Shown here piece after piece: positions 35,022 through 45,200 of a stretch of 64,000 nucleotides of DNA. A program made the position numbers and the translations under genes. Position 1 is the first letter of the stretch. The number at the start of each line of letters is the position of its first letter. Below the pieces are notes generated by a model. That model was not told the origin of the DNA, did not search any database, and saw nothing but the letters and a program-made list of their open reading frames with translations. Origin of the DNA: Anaerolineae bacterium (GTDB lineage Bacteria > Chloroflexota > Anaerolineae > 4572-78 > J111); the NCBI GenBank assembly GCA_022071955.1, contig JAJVIM010000018.1, positions 55,548-119,547 of the forward strand. Reading direction: 5' to 3'.

Positions 35022-37940
35022 ATGCCATCCGAAAAAGAACTTCTTAACCAGATTCAAACGAATGCAACAAAACTGGCACAAAGTGTAGCTGCTGCTCGTT
35101 TCTGGTATGACCAATGCCTGGCACAAGCTGAACGCCAAAACCAGGAACGATTAAGTGGGATTAAGCAGACTTATGAACGCACTTTGAATGAAGCGCATTC
35201 TGCCTTTGAATCAGCAGAACATGAGCACAAACGCCGGGTCACTGAAAGCGAAAAGAACTATCAACAGACAATGGCTCAAGCAAAATCTATGTATGAAGAG
35301 GCGATGGGGAAAATTGCTCCAGCTAATCAAAAAATCATTAATGAGATTGGACTCTTGGGTGCCTCGTGGAGTGATTCTCGCTGGAATACATGGAGCCCAA
35401 CATTAAACGGTTCTATATCAGAAAACATCCGCTTTGGCCGTCTTATCAAGGATGGCCGTTGGGGCAATTTGGAAATGCCAGCTTTGTTATCAATTTTTAG
35501 TGGTATGGCTATGTTATTTAAGGCCAATGGGGCTGGCAAAGATATCGCTGTTCGTACTATACAGTCAATAATGTTGCGCTTACTGGCTGCGATCCCGCCA
35601 GGGAAACTTCGATTTACATTCATTGACCCCGTTGGTTTAGGACAAAATGTGGCTGCCTTTATGCACCTGGCGGATTACGATGACGCGTTGGTTACTGCCC
35701 GAGCCTGGACCCAGGAACATCACATCGAACAACGTCTAACAAACCTTACTGAACATATGGAAAATGTTATTCAGAAATATCTACGGAATCAGTATCAAAC
35801 TATCGAGGATTACAATACTCAAGCAGGTGAGGTTGCTGAACCCTATCGGGTTCTAGCGGTCTTGGATTTTCCGGTCAATTTTAGTGAAGCAGCTGCCCGT
35901 CAGTTAGTTAGTATTGCTCAAAATGGCCCTCGTTGTGGGGTTCACACTTTGGTGATGGTTGATACGGGAAAGCCTCTTCCTCATGGATTCAACTTAAATG
36001 ATTTGGAGAGATTTGCTACTGTTTTTAATTGGGAAGGACAACGGTTTAGATGGGATGATAACGATTTTCGTGAATGTCTTCTTGAGCTAGACACGCCGCC
36101 CCAAAAAGCTATCTTCGATAGAGTTATTTCTCAAGTTGGAGAAACGTCAAAAGAATCAAGCAAGGTTGAGGTTCCATTTGCCCGGGTAATACCTTCACAG
36201 GAAGACTGGTGGTCAGCAACTACTCTTACTGGCCTCCGGATACCTCTAGGGCCTTCTGGTGCCCGAAAATTGCAGCACCTTGAACTGGGTGCTGGCACAG
36301 CGCAACATACACTGGTCGTTGGAAAAACTGGGTCAGGTAAAACCAACCTGTTACACGTGCTCATCACCAATCTCGCTTTGAGACATAGTCCCTCTGAAAT
36401 GGAATTATATCTGGTTGATTTCAAGAAAGGCGTCGGCTTCAAACCCTACGCAGTCTATCAACTACCCCACGCTCGTGTAATCGCAATAGAGAGTGAAAGG
36501 GAGTTTGGGTTAAGTGTCTTGCAGGGGTTAGATACGGAATTAAAACGAAGAGGAGATCAATTTCGGTCTGTTGCTGTTGATAATCTAGCTGCGTTCAGGG
36601 AGAAAACCGACCAACCGCTCACACGCATTCTTTTGATAGTAGACGAGTTCCAAGAGTTCTTTGTAGAAGATGACACCACCGCGGCACAAGCCTCACAAAT
36701 TCTAGATCGTTTGGTGAGACAAGGTAGAGCATTCGGTATCCACGTATTACTCGGCTCGCAAACATTAGCTGGCACATATTCTTTAGCACGGAGCACTATA
36801 GACCAAATGGCAGTGCGAATAGCCTTGCAATGCAGCGAAGCAGACTCCCGATTAATCTTAGGTGAAGATAATCCGGCCGCCCGGCTATTGTCACGCCCCG
36901 GTGAAGCCATATACAATGATGCTAATGGATTAGTAGAAGGAAATAACTTATTCCAGGTCGTTCGTTTGCCTGATGATGAACTAGACAAATACCTGTTTCA
37001 AATTCAAGCATTGGCACAAACTCAAAATTATCAATCTCTTCATCCACAAATTATCTTTGAAGGTAATGCGCCAGCAGAAGTGGAGAAGAATAAGTCCTTG
37101 ACAGATGTATTGTCAACTCCTTCATGGCCTGCTTCTATACGGCGTTTGCCTATATGGTTGGGTGATCCTATAGCAATCAAAGATGCAACTACCGTATATT
37201 TTCGCCGGCAGAGCGGTAGTAACTTACTTATAGTTGGACAGAATGAAGAGTCAGCGTTGGGAATTTTGTCCACAGCGGTGATTAGTTTGGCCACACATCA
37301 TGCACCAGACTTCGCAAAAATTTATATTGTGGATTTGAGCCCAGTGGATGCAGAATTTGCGGACTCGTTCTCGAGCCTTGCCGCCATGCTCCCGCATTCG
37401 GTAGAATATGGTCGTCGCCGCAAACTAGTTGATTTCGTTTCCGAAATCTCAACTGAATTAAACCAACGTTTAGACAATGACGAATCAAGTTTAGGATCAG
37501 CAATCTATTTGGTCATTTTTGGCTTACAACGCGCTCGTGATCTCCGCCAATCTGATGATTTTGGGTTTTCATCATTTGGTATAGACAATAACGAATCGCC
37601 AGCCCCAAATCCTGCACAACAATTTCCAGATATTCTACGAGAAGGACCAGAACTTGGAATTCACACATTGGTTTGGTGCGATACTGTTAATAACTTAAAT
37701 CGGACAATCGACCGGGGTTCAATAAATGAATTCGAGATGCGAGTTGCATTCCAAATGGGGAACGAGGACTCGGTGAATTTGATCGACACACCAGCGGCTA
37801 GCCGAATTGGGCCATACCGTGCTCTGTATTATAACGATGAAGAAGGACGTTTGGAGAAATTCCGACCATATGGTTTGCCTTCAAAAAAATGGTTATCTTG
37901 GGTGGATGAGTGTCTAAAAAACAAGATTGCAACGGGTTGA
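35022..37940 (+). CDS. EccC/EssC-like FtsK-type secretion ATPase
   Basis: 972 residues. An N-terminal coiled coil (1-105) replaces the membrane helices of classical EccC. Three FtsK/SpoIIIE-like ATPase modules follow. The first (about 110-400) has lost its P-loop. The second is intact, with Walker A VVGKTGSGKTN near 431 and Walker B LLIVDEFQEFF near 536. The third (about 700-960) is degenerate, with GQNEESAL in place of Walker A. One functional plus two decayed ATPase domains resembles EccC architecture. It would drive export of the WXG100 proteins and the ParB-domain protein. No EccB, EccD, EccE or mycosin is present. Confidence 0.85.
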   Translation: MPSEKELLNQIQTNATKLAQSVAAARFWYDQCLAQAERQNQERLSGIKQTYERTLNEAHSAFESAEHEHKRRVTESEKNYQQTMAQAKSMYEEAMGKIAPANQKIINEIGLLGASWSDSRWNTWSPTLNGSISENIRFGRLIKDGRWGNLEMPALLSIFSGMAMLFKANGAGKDIAVRTIQSIMLRLLAAIPPGKLRFTFIDPVGLGQNVAAFMHLADYDDALVTARAWTQEHHIEQRLTNLTEHMENVIQKYLRNQYQTIEDYNTQAGEVAEPYRVLAVLDFPVNFSEAAARQLVSIAQNGPRCGVHTLVMVDTGKPLPHGFNLNDLERFATVFNWEGQRFRWDDNDFRECLLELDTPPQKAIFDRVISQVGETSKESSKVEVPFARVIPSQEDWWSATTLTGLRIPLGPSGARKLQHLELGAGTAQHTLVVGKTGSGKTNLLHVLITNLALRHSPSEMELYLVDFKKGVGFKPYAVYQLPHARVIAIESEREFGLSVLQGLDTELKRRGDQFRSVAVDNLAAFREKTDQPLTRILLIVDEFQEFFVEDDTTAAQASQILDRLVRQGRAFGIHVLLGSQTLAGTYSLARSTIDQMAVRIALQCSEADSRLILGEDNPAARLLSRPGEAIYNDANGLVEGNNLFQVVRLPDDELDKYLFQIQALAQTQNYQSLHPQIIFEGNAPAEVEKNKSLTDVLSTPSWPASIRRLPIWLGDPIAIKDATTVYFRRQSGSNLLIVGQNEESALGILSTAVISLATHHAPDFAKIYIVDLSPVDAEFADSFSSLAAMLPHSVEYGRRRKLVDFVSEISTELNQRLDNDESSLGSAIYLVIFGLQRARDLRQSDDFGFSSFGIDNNESPAPNPAQQFPDILREGPELGIHTLVWCDTVNNLNRTIDRGSINEFEMRVAFQMGNEDSVNLIDTPAASRIGPYRALYYNDEEGRLEKFRPYGLPSKKWLSWVDECLKNKIATG

Positions 37941-38107
37941 ACTATCGAGTCATTGACCTTATAAGATTGAACCATTCCTTGAAAATTGTTTGTAGCCTTT
38001 TAATGACTGTAATGGTGTATGATGACAAATATCACCCCAAAATTATGACAATTAAGGCTGGTCAATAATACCCAATTTGTGATAAAATTGATGCATCAAA
38101 AATTAAA

Positions 38108-38130
38108 AAGCCCCGCTGCAATCGGGGCTT
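38108..38130. terminator. bidirectional intrinsic terminator
   Basis: AAGCCCCG pairs with CGGGGCTT around the loop CTGCAAT. A-rich sequence precedes it and TTTT follows, so it can stop transcription in both directions after the secretion locus. Confidence 0.75.
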
Positions 38131-38193
38131 CACTTTTGCCGACCAGGCAGTGTGCGCCCAATCGGAATGGTAGAACTATTTTGTTTGTATCAA

Positions 38194-38227
38194 CGCGCGG
38201 CCCGGTCAATACCGGTGCGCGTTTTTT
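38194..38227 (+). terminator. second intrinsic terminator, before the GIY-YIG gene
   Basis: CGCGC and CCGGT pair with ACCGG and GCGCG (a small internal bulge between) and are followed by TTTTTT. Together with the stem at 38108 it brackets an 80-base stretch that could be a short transcript of its own. Confidence 0.6.
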
Positions 38228-38241
38228 ATTTGAATTCTGTA

Positions 38242-38655
38242 ATGACAAAAATGTTGGATTTTCTAATCGAATTTGGGTTCAGCGAAGTTGGGGAATGGTT
38301 TCTGAATGACGATGGACTGGATTTCCAATTGGGTGCCTTTGACAATGAATTGGGCGTGTTATACGCCTTTGTTGCCGGGGACTCGGTGAAATATATCGGC
38401 AAATCAGTACGTTCGCTCAAACAACGCTTGCTGGGATACAAAAATCCTGGCCCGTCTCAAAAAACGAATCGGGCTAATCACGGCAAAATTATACAGGCAT
38501 TAGCCTCTGGGAGTTCTGTCAAAATTTTCGCTTTCAAAAGCGATGAGATTCTATTTTACAAAGGTGTGCCGATTGATTTAGTGGCTGGGTTGGAACCAAC
38601 CCTGATCGACAAATGTCAGCCCCCCTGGAATTCATTGGGTATCAGCACAAAATAG
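38242..38655 (+). CDS. GIY-YIG nuclease-domain protein
   Basis: About 137 residues from ATG 38242; the longer GTG frame from 38152 would read through a terminator hairpin and is rejected. The domain shows VLYAFVAGDSVKYIGKS (GIY and YIG strands), the Arg in LKQRLLGY, and the C-terminal GLEPTLIDKCQPPWN with the metal-binding Glu. This is a compact, stand-alone nuclease like those in restriction enzymes and homing elements. No convincing Shine-Dalgarno is visible. It precedes the restriction-type module by 16 bases and may belong to it, although its base composition is closer to the AT-rich island. Confidence 0.75.
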   Translation: MTKMLDFLIEFGFSEVGEWFLNDDGLDFQLGAFDNELGVLYAFVAGDSVKYIGKSVRSLKQRLLGYKNPGPSQKTNRANHGKIIQALASGSSVKIFAFKSDEILFYKGVPIDLVAGLEPTLIDKCQPPWNSLGISTK

Positions 38656-38671
38656 AAAACAGGTCTTGATT

Positions 38672-41600
38672 ATGAGTAACCCGCGCGGCTCCGGCAGCGA
38701 TTTATTTATTGTTGACAACAGCGATACCGACTGGAAGGTAGTGCGCTACCTGCACCAGTGGGCCGAGATTGCCCACACCATCGACATTGCCACCGGCTAT
38801 TTTGAAATCAGCGCTCTGCTGGCCTTGGACGGCCAGTGGCAAAAGCTGGATAAAATCCGGTTGCTGATGGGCGATGAAGTGTCGATGAAGACCAAACAGG
38901 CGTTTGAGGCCGGGCTGGCAAATATCACCGGCAAACTGGATGACAGCCTGGAAGCGGCCAAAGAGGATAATGATTTTCTCAATGGCGTGCCGGCCATTGT
39001 GGAGGCGATTCACACCCAAAAGATTGAGGCGCGGGTTTACCGCAAGAAGAAGTTCCATGCCAAAGCTTACATCACTTACCCCAAGCTGGATGTGATCGGT
39101 TCGGCAGCGCTGGTGGGTTCCAGTAACTTTACTTACCCCGGTATGCACCAGAATGTAGAGCTGAACATCAACCTGCGCCAGGCCAATGAAGTGCGGCTCT
39201 TGCAAGAATGGTACGAGGAGCATTGGGCCGAGGCCGAAGACGTTACCCCAGATATTCTTAAAACCATTGAGCGGCATACCCGCGAGTACAGCCCCTTTGA
39301 AATATATGCCCGGGCGATGTCGGCTTACTACCAGGGTCACCAGTTGACCGTCGGCGAGTGGGAAAAGCACGAATCGAAGATGTACCCGGAGTTGGACCAG
39401 TACCAGCGTGAAGGTTACCAGCAATTAATGAAGATTGCCCGCAACTACAAAGGAGCCCTACTGTGCGATGGCGTGGGGTTGGGCAAAACTTTTGTAGGAT
39501 TGATGGTCATCGAGCGGTTGCTATTTGAACGCAAACGGGTCGCTCTTTTTGTACCGAAAGCCACCCGCCAGGATGTATGGGAGGCCAAGCTACGCCGCTT
39601 TCTGCCCGGCGTGCGTGGCCGCTTGAGTAATTTAGTGATCTACAACCACACCGACCTGCTGCGTGAAGGCGAGTACCCTGAGCTGATGGCGGAAGTGGCC
39701 GAGAAAGTTGACGCCATTGTGGTGGATGAGGCCCACCATTTTCGCAATATCGGTTCCAACCGCTACCGCAAGTTTTTTGAGATTACCGAGGGCAAAGAGA
39801 TGTTTTTGCTCACGGCCACGCCGGTTAACAACAGCCTGTACGATTTGATGCACATGATCGAGTTGTTTTCGCGGCGGGAATCGGGCTATTTTAGCGGGCC
39901 GCCATTGGGTATCCACGCTTTGCGCGGCCATTTCCGGCGTATGGAAACAGCCCTGGCTGAGTTGGTCTCGGGCAATGGTAACAACGTGGTTGACCTGGAT
40001 GCTGTCAAAGCCGAGGATGTGCTGAATCAGGATGACCTGTTCAGAGCGCTGGTGGTACAGCGCAGCCGGGCTTATGTGCGCCGCAGCCTGGCCCAACAAG
40101 GCGGGCGCTCCATTGCTTTCCCTGAACGAAAAGACCCCCAGGTGGCTGATTACTCGTTAAAAAAGACCTATGGCGGCTTGCTAGATAGCCTGGAAAAAGC
40201 CTTCAAGAAAGAAAAGCCGTTGGTATCGCTGCCCATTTACAATCCCATCAACTACGAAATTGGCAAGGATGGCGAGCGGGATCCCTTCCAAGTGGGGCGG
40301 CAAACGCAGGTGGTGGCCTTGATTCGCACGCTGCTGCTGAAACGATTTGAAAGTTCGGCCAAGGCGTTTGAGTCAAGCTGCGAGGATTTGCTGCTAAAGC
40401 TGCTCCAGTTTGCCCGCCTGCATGCACCCAAAGCGGCCGACCGGTGGGAAGCACAACACGCCGATCTGATTAAATCAATCAAGGAACATTTGGGGCAGCG
40501 AGGGCTGCACGCCGACGAGGACGATGAGGGATTGGACGAGGATTTTATCCCGGAAGAGTTCAAGCAGAAGATTGAAAAACTCAGTGACAAAAAATATAAC
40601 GTCACTGAGATGGTGCTGGAAGTGATGCTGGATTTGGATCAGTTGGCCGAATTCCTTGAGGAACTGGGACACTTTAATCCCAGCCACGATGACAAGCTGC
40701 AAGCGCTGATTACCCTGCTGCAAACCCATCCGGTGTTGAAAGAACACAAGGTGCTGATTTTTACTGAATATATGGCCACGGCCCGTTATCTGGAAGTGGA
40801 ACTGAAAAAGGCCGGCATTGGCCCGTTGCTGCAAGTGGACAGCGCCCGGCAGAACCAGAGCAGCGCGGTACACGCCTTTTCGCCCTATTACAATGAGAGC
40901 AGCAGCGCCGAGCTAAAAACACAAGGCATGACCGAGGTCCGCCTTTTGATTGCCACCGATGTGCTATCGGAGGGGTTGAACCTGCAAGATGCCACCTGCA
41001 TCATCAATTATGACCTGCACTGGAATCCGGTGCGATTAATGCAACGCATTGGCCGCGTGGATCGCCGCCTTGACCCGGCGGTTGAGGCAGTTATGGTGGC
41101 CGATCACCCGGAGTTAACGGATATTCGCGGCATTGTCTATTTGTGGAACTTTTTACCGCCCGCGGAACTGAACCAGTTGCTCACCCTGTACCATCGCGTC
41201 ACCCACAAAACGCTGCGTATCTCCAAAACGTTTGGCATCGAGGGCAAAAAGCTGCTGACCCCGGATGATGATTACGAGGCGCTCAAGAACTTCAACGAAG
41301 CCTACGAGGGCAAAACCACCAGCGCCGAGGAGATGTATCTGGCCTACCAGCAGTTGCTACAGGATTATCCTGACCTGATGGAACGCATCGACCGACTGCC
41401 GTTGCGAGTCTTCAGCGGCAAGGGCTGGGATGACACCCCCTCGGCAACGGCCCGCGCCCTGTTCCTGTGCTACCGGCTGCCGGCCAAAGACGCCCTCAGC
41501 GGCGAGTGGACCGACGAGGCCAGCATCACCCGCTGGTATCTGTACGATCTGGTCACGGAAACGATCGAGGAAGAAGCCACCCGCATTTTTGAGCATATCC

Positions 41601-41761
41601 GCTGCCAGCCCGATACGCAGCGCAAAACCGTCGCGCCGCAGCAAACCCTGAGTGACATCCGCGCCGCGCTGGATAAGCACATCAAAAACAGCTACGAGAA
41701 AAAAGTACAAGCGCCGATTGGCACGAAGAGCACGCTGCTGGCCTGGATGGAACTTGTTTAG
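38672..41761 (+). CDS. PLD-nuclease and SNF2/DEAH-type helicase fusion, restriction-like
   Basis: About 1029 residues from ATG 38672. An N-terminal phospholipase D-like domain has KFHAKAYI and GSSNFT (one HxK half-site, about 127-155). The helicase core has Walker A CDGVGLGKT (about 264), DEAH box VVDEAHHFRN (about 350), motif III LLTATPVNN and motif VI QRIGRVDRR (about 790). PLD-helicase fusions of this type accompany DNA methylases in defence loci; the DISARM components DrmC and DrmD are comparable as separate proteins. Here it is followed by a four-helix bundle protein and a type ISP-like methylase with matching GC-rich composition. It probably translocates on and cuts unmodified DNA. Confidence 0.85.
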   Translation: MSNPRGSGSDLFIVDNSDTDWKVVRYLHQWAEIAHTIDIATGYFEISALLALDGQWQKLDKIRLLMGDEVSMKTKQAFEAGLANITGKLDDSLEAAKEDNDFLNGVPAIVEAIHTQKIEARVYRKKKFHAKAYITYPKLDVIGSAALVGSSNFTYPGMHQNVELNINLRQANEVRLLQEWYEEHWAEAEDVTPDILKTIERHTREYSPFEIYARAMSAYYQGHQLTVGEWEKHESKMYPELDQYQREGYQQLMKIARNYKGALLCDGVGLGKTFVGLMVIERLLFERKRVALFVPKATRQDVWEAKLRRFLPGVRGRLSNLVIYNHTDLLREGEYPELMAEVAEKVDAIVVDEAHHFRNIGSNRYRKFFEITEGKEMFLLTATPVNNSLYDLMHMIELFSRRESGYFSGPPLGIHALRGHFRRMETALAELVSGNGNNVVDLDAVKAEDVLNQDDLFRALVVQRSRAYVRRSLAQQGGRSIAFPERKDPQVADYSLKKTYGGLLDSLEKAFKKEKPLVSLPIYNPINYEIGKDGERDPFQVGRQTQVVALIRTLLLKRFESSAKAFESSCEDLLLKLLQFARLHAPKAADRWEAQHADLIKSIKEHLGQRGLHADEDDEGLDEDFIPEEFKQKIEKLSDKKYNVTEMVLEVMLDLDQLAEFLEELGHFNPSHDDKLQALITLLQTHPVLKEHKVLIFTEYMATARYLEVELKKAGIGPLLQVDSARQNQSSAVHAFSPYYNESSSAELKTQGMTEVRLLIATDVLSEGLNLQDATCIINYDLHWNPVRLMQRIGRVDRRLDPAVEAVMVADHPELTDIRGIVYLWNFLPPAELNQLLTLYHRVTHKTLRISKTFGIEGKKLLTPDDDYEALKNFNEAYEGKTTSAEEMYLAYQQLLQDYPDLMERIDRLPLRVFSGKGWDDTPSATARALFLCYRLPAKDALSGEWTDEASITRWYLYDLVTETIEEEATRIFEHIRCQPDTQRKTVAPQQTLSDIRAALDKHIKNSYEKKVQAPIGTKSTLLAWMELV

Positions 41762-41763
41762 AA

Positions 41764-41829
41764 AGGATGAATGATGAAGGATGAAGGCGGAATCAAAAAC
41801 ATTCATCGTTCATCATTCATCATTTGAGG
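41764..41829. repeat. GATGAA/TTCATC heptamer repeat carrying a ribosome binding site (copy 1)
   Basis: GGATGAATGATGAAGGATGA, then GGCGGAATCAAAAACATTC, then inverted TTCATC repeats ending in CATTTGAGG. It forms a long imperfect hairpin, and its last bases supply the Shine-Dalgarno of the gene at 41836. Copy 2 is at 42193-42267. Confidence 0.8.
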
Positions 41830-41835
41830 TAAAGA

Positions 41836-42204
41836 ATGCCTGACTATCCTAAAACCGACCTCAAGGAGCGCACCAGGTCATTTGCCCTGCGGATTATCCG
41901 GCTGTACGGGGCGCTGCCTAAATCGACTGAGGCGCAGGTGTTGGGCAAGCAGGTGTTGCGGAGTGGCACCTCGGTGGGAGCGCATTACCGGGAGGCGGCT
42001 CGCGCCCGCTCAACCACCGAGTTTATCAGCAAGGTGGAAACCGGCCTGCAAGAACTGGACGAAACCGATTACTGGCTGGAACTGCTGGCCGATAGCGAAA
42101 TTGTTCCCGCTGAACACCTGGCCGACCTGCGCCGTGAAGCCGACGAACTAACCGCCATTTTTGTGCATCCGTTAAAACAGCGAAGAAAAGAAAATGATGA
42201 GTGA
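41836..42204 (+). CDS. four-helix bundle protein (23S rRNA-intervening-sequence family)
   Basis: 122 residues of four amphipathic helices. LKERTRSFALRIIRLYGALP (helix 1), QVLGKQVLRSGTSVGAHYREA (helix 2 with the conserved RSGTSVGAHY box) and SKVETGLQELDETDYWLELL (helix 3) are diagnostic for the S23/IVP family. The function is unknown; members often sit inside mobile or defence loci, and the related bAvd proteins serve diversity-generating retroelements. This one is the S23 type, not Avd. It lies between the PLD-helicase and the methylase, bounded on both sides by copies of the same repeat, and may have entered as a cassette. Confidence 0.88.
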   Translation: MPDYPKTDLKERTRSFALRIIRLYGALPKSTEAQVLGKQVLRSGTSVGAHYREAARARSTTEFISKVETGLQELDETDYWLELLADSEIVPAEHLADLRREADELTAIFVHPLKQRRKENDE

Positions 42205-42267
42205 TGAATGATGAACGCGGAATCAAAAACATTCATCCTTCATCGTTCATCCTTCATCATTTGAGGA
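42193..42267. repeat. GATGAA/TTCATC heptamer repeat carrying a ribosome binding site (copy 2)
   Basis: It shares the core GCGGAATCAAAAACATTCATC with copy 1 and ends CATCATTTGAGGAG, which is the Shine-Dalgarno for the methylase at 42275. It begins inside the end of the four-helix gene. Confidence 0.8.
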
Positions 42268-42274
42268 GTTTCCC

Positions 42275-45200
42275 ATGACCGACGCCCAACACCTACGCCG
42301 CCTGACCACCTTCCCCGCGCTGGTGGATTACCTGCGCGATGAACTGGACTGGCCCATCGAGACCGAAGACGCCGACGAGATCACCTTTGAGTACGAGCCG
42401 GACGAGTTGGGCATCGACCCCAGCTATGCGGTGAAAATTAAAAGCATCCGCCAGATCCGCCCCCTGGTTGACGGCCAGCCGTGGGGTGTCTTTTTTATTG
42501 AGTTTGAAAGCAAGCGGCTGCCGGTGGTGGTGCTGCGCCGTATTTTGCAGAAGTTTGTGCAATCCAGCCGCAGCAGCGACCCCAACCGGCCGGTGTGGGC
42601 GCTGGATGACCTGCTCTTTATCTCCGCGCTGGGCGAGGTCAGCAACCGGGGCATCTCCTTTGCCCATTTCCGGCAGAGCGATGGCAGCCAGGCCGAACTG
42701 CGCACCTTTTCCTGGGACAGCCGCGAGACCCACTTTTACTACCTGCAAAACTTTAACCTGGCCCAATTGCGCTGGCCGGACGATAACAAACAGAACCCGG
42801 CCGTGTGGCGCGAGCAGTGGCGGCAGGCGTTCCCCACGCCGCACCGCTACGTTATCACCAAATCGCAGGAGTTGGCCCGCGAGATGGCCCACCACGCCGC
42901 CGTGGTGCGGGCGCTGGTGGCCGAGGTGTACCGGCTGGAACTGAGCAGCGGCCCGCTGCACCAGCTTTTCAAGAGCTTCAAAGAGGTGCTGCTGCACGAT
43001 TTAACCCCGGCTACCTTTGCCGATATGGTGGCCCAGACCGTGGCTTACGGCCTGTTCAGCGCCGCCACCCAGAGCGCCGAGGAGTTGGATTACGCCCACC
43101 TGGTGGAGTTGATCCCCGGCACCAATCCTTTCCTCAAGGAACTGCTGGCCGAACTGACCGGTAGCGGCGGCCTGGATTTGGAGGAGTTGGGCGTTGACCA
43201 ACTGGTTGAGCTGCTACGCCGCACCGATATGAGCGCCATAGTCCACGATTTTGGCCGGCAGACCGGCGCTGGCCGCGAAGACCCGGTGGTTCACTTTTAC
43301 GAGCTGTTTTTGAGCGAGTACGACAAAGAGCAGAAGGTGCAGCGCGGCGTTTTTTACACGCCCGACCCGGTAGTTTCTTACATTGTGCGCAGCGTGGACT
43401 ATTTACTGCGCGAGGAGTTTGGCCTGCCCGATGGCCTGGCCGACACCACGATTAACCCGGAAACCGGCCAGCCGTGGGTGCAGATTTTAGACCCGGCCAC
43501 CGGCACCGGCACCTTTTTGGCCCGCGTGATTGACCAGATTGAGCAGACGGTGAAAGCCAAACCGGGCGCGGACTGGAATGACTACGTGACCCGCCACCTG
43601 CTGCCCCGGCTGAACGGCTTTGAACTCTTGATGGCTCCTTACGCCGTAGCCCATATGAAGCTGGGGCTGAAGTTGAAGCAGACCGGCTACAACTTTGCCA
43701 GTAATGAACGCTTACAAGTCTATCTAGGAAATACTTTAAGTGACCCTGCAAAACCTTTACCTGGTTCGGACTTCTTATCAAAAGAGTCAAATCAAATCGT
43801 TCAGACAAAACAAAATAGACCAATTACAGTGGTAATTGGAAACCCACCTTATGCAAATTTTGGGAGAATGAATACAGGCGATTGGGTTTCGGAGTTGATT
43901 CATTACTGGAAACCTGCAAATGAGCGAAAATGGAATCCTGATGATTTCATGAAGTTTATGCGATTTGCTCAATGGAAAATCGAAAACAGCGGTCAAGGGA
44001 TTCTAGCATTTGTGACAAATCATACCTTTGTTGATGGTATTACCCATCGCAAAATGCGAGAAACCCTGATGACTACTTTTGATAAGATATACATTCTTAA
44101 TTTACACGGTAATAGTCGGAAAGGTGAAATGAGTCCCGATGGAACTAGCGACGAGAATGTTTTTGATATCCAACAAGGAGTTGCCATCGGAATTTTTATT
44201 AAGAATTCTGATAGAATGCCCTCATCCACTGTGTACCACGCGGACTTGTGGGGGTTACGTGGAAGGAAATACGATTATCTGCAAAATTACGATGTAAACA
44301 GCGGGGATTTCTTAAAGATTACGCCCCAGTCACCCAACTACATGTTTTACCAACGGGACTTGTCAACAAGTGACGAATATAGAAACTTTGTCCAAATTCA
44401 GGGTATTTGGCAGAACAGCAATACTGGAGTACAGACCAAACAAGACGTTCTCTTTGTAGATATTGATTTCGATAATCTGTCTGAACGAATGAAAGATACT
44501 ATTCAAAATATAAAAAAGAACCCAGTAGGCATTTCCAAAAAGTACAGTTTATCAAACAGTTCAGGATGGAATGTATCGAAACTCTACAACCTAAATTTCG
44601 ACAAAAAGAAAATAGTCACTTTGCTTTATAAACCGTTTAACAATAGATACATTTTTTATGATGTGCAAGCACTTGGGCGCGCTAGAGCAAGTACTATGGA
44701 GCATATGTTAAGGCCAAATGTAGGTTTATTAACAACACGACAAGTAACTCGGCTACCATTCAATCACGTTTTTGTTACTTCAACCATTATCGAAGAAAAA
44801 ACCGCATCTCACGACAGGACAACAAAACTATTTCCTCTCTACCTCTACACCACTCCCGAAACCACCCGCGGTACTCTGTTCGCCACTCAAACTACCACCC
44901 GCGAACCCAATCTGGCCCCGGCCTTCATTCGGGACATCACCACCCGGCTGGGCCTCAAATTCATCAAAGACGGGCGGGGTAACCTCACCACCACTCTCGG
45001 CCCGGAGGATATTTTTCATTACGCCTACGCCGTGTTCCACAGCCCCACCTATCGCAGCCGCTACGCAGAATTCCTCAAAATAGATTTCCCCCGGCTGCCG
45101 CTCACCACAGATGTAGAGCTATTCCGCCAGTTGGGCCAACTCGGCGCGGATCTGGTCGCCCTGCACCTGCTGGAAGATGATTACGCCGCCGCCTCGTGGA

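Noticed and set aside
41836..42204. Four-helix bundle gene considered as the DGR avd
   Set aside because: Its RSGTSVGAHYREA box is of the S23/IVP type, and it lies 15 kb from the variable regions. The avd-like remnant at 57558 is the better candidate.
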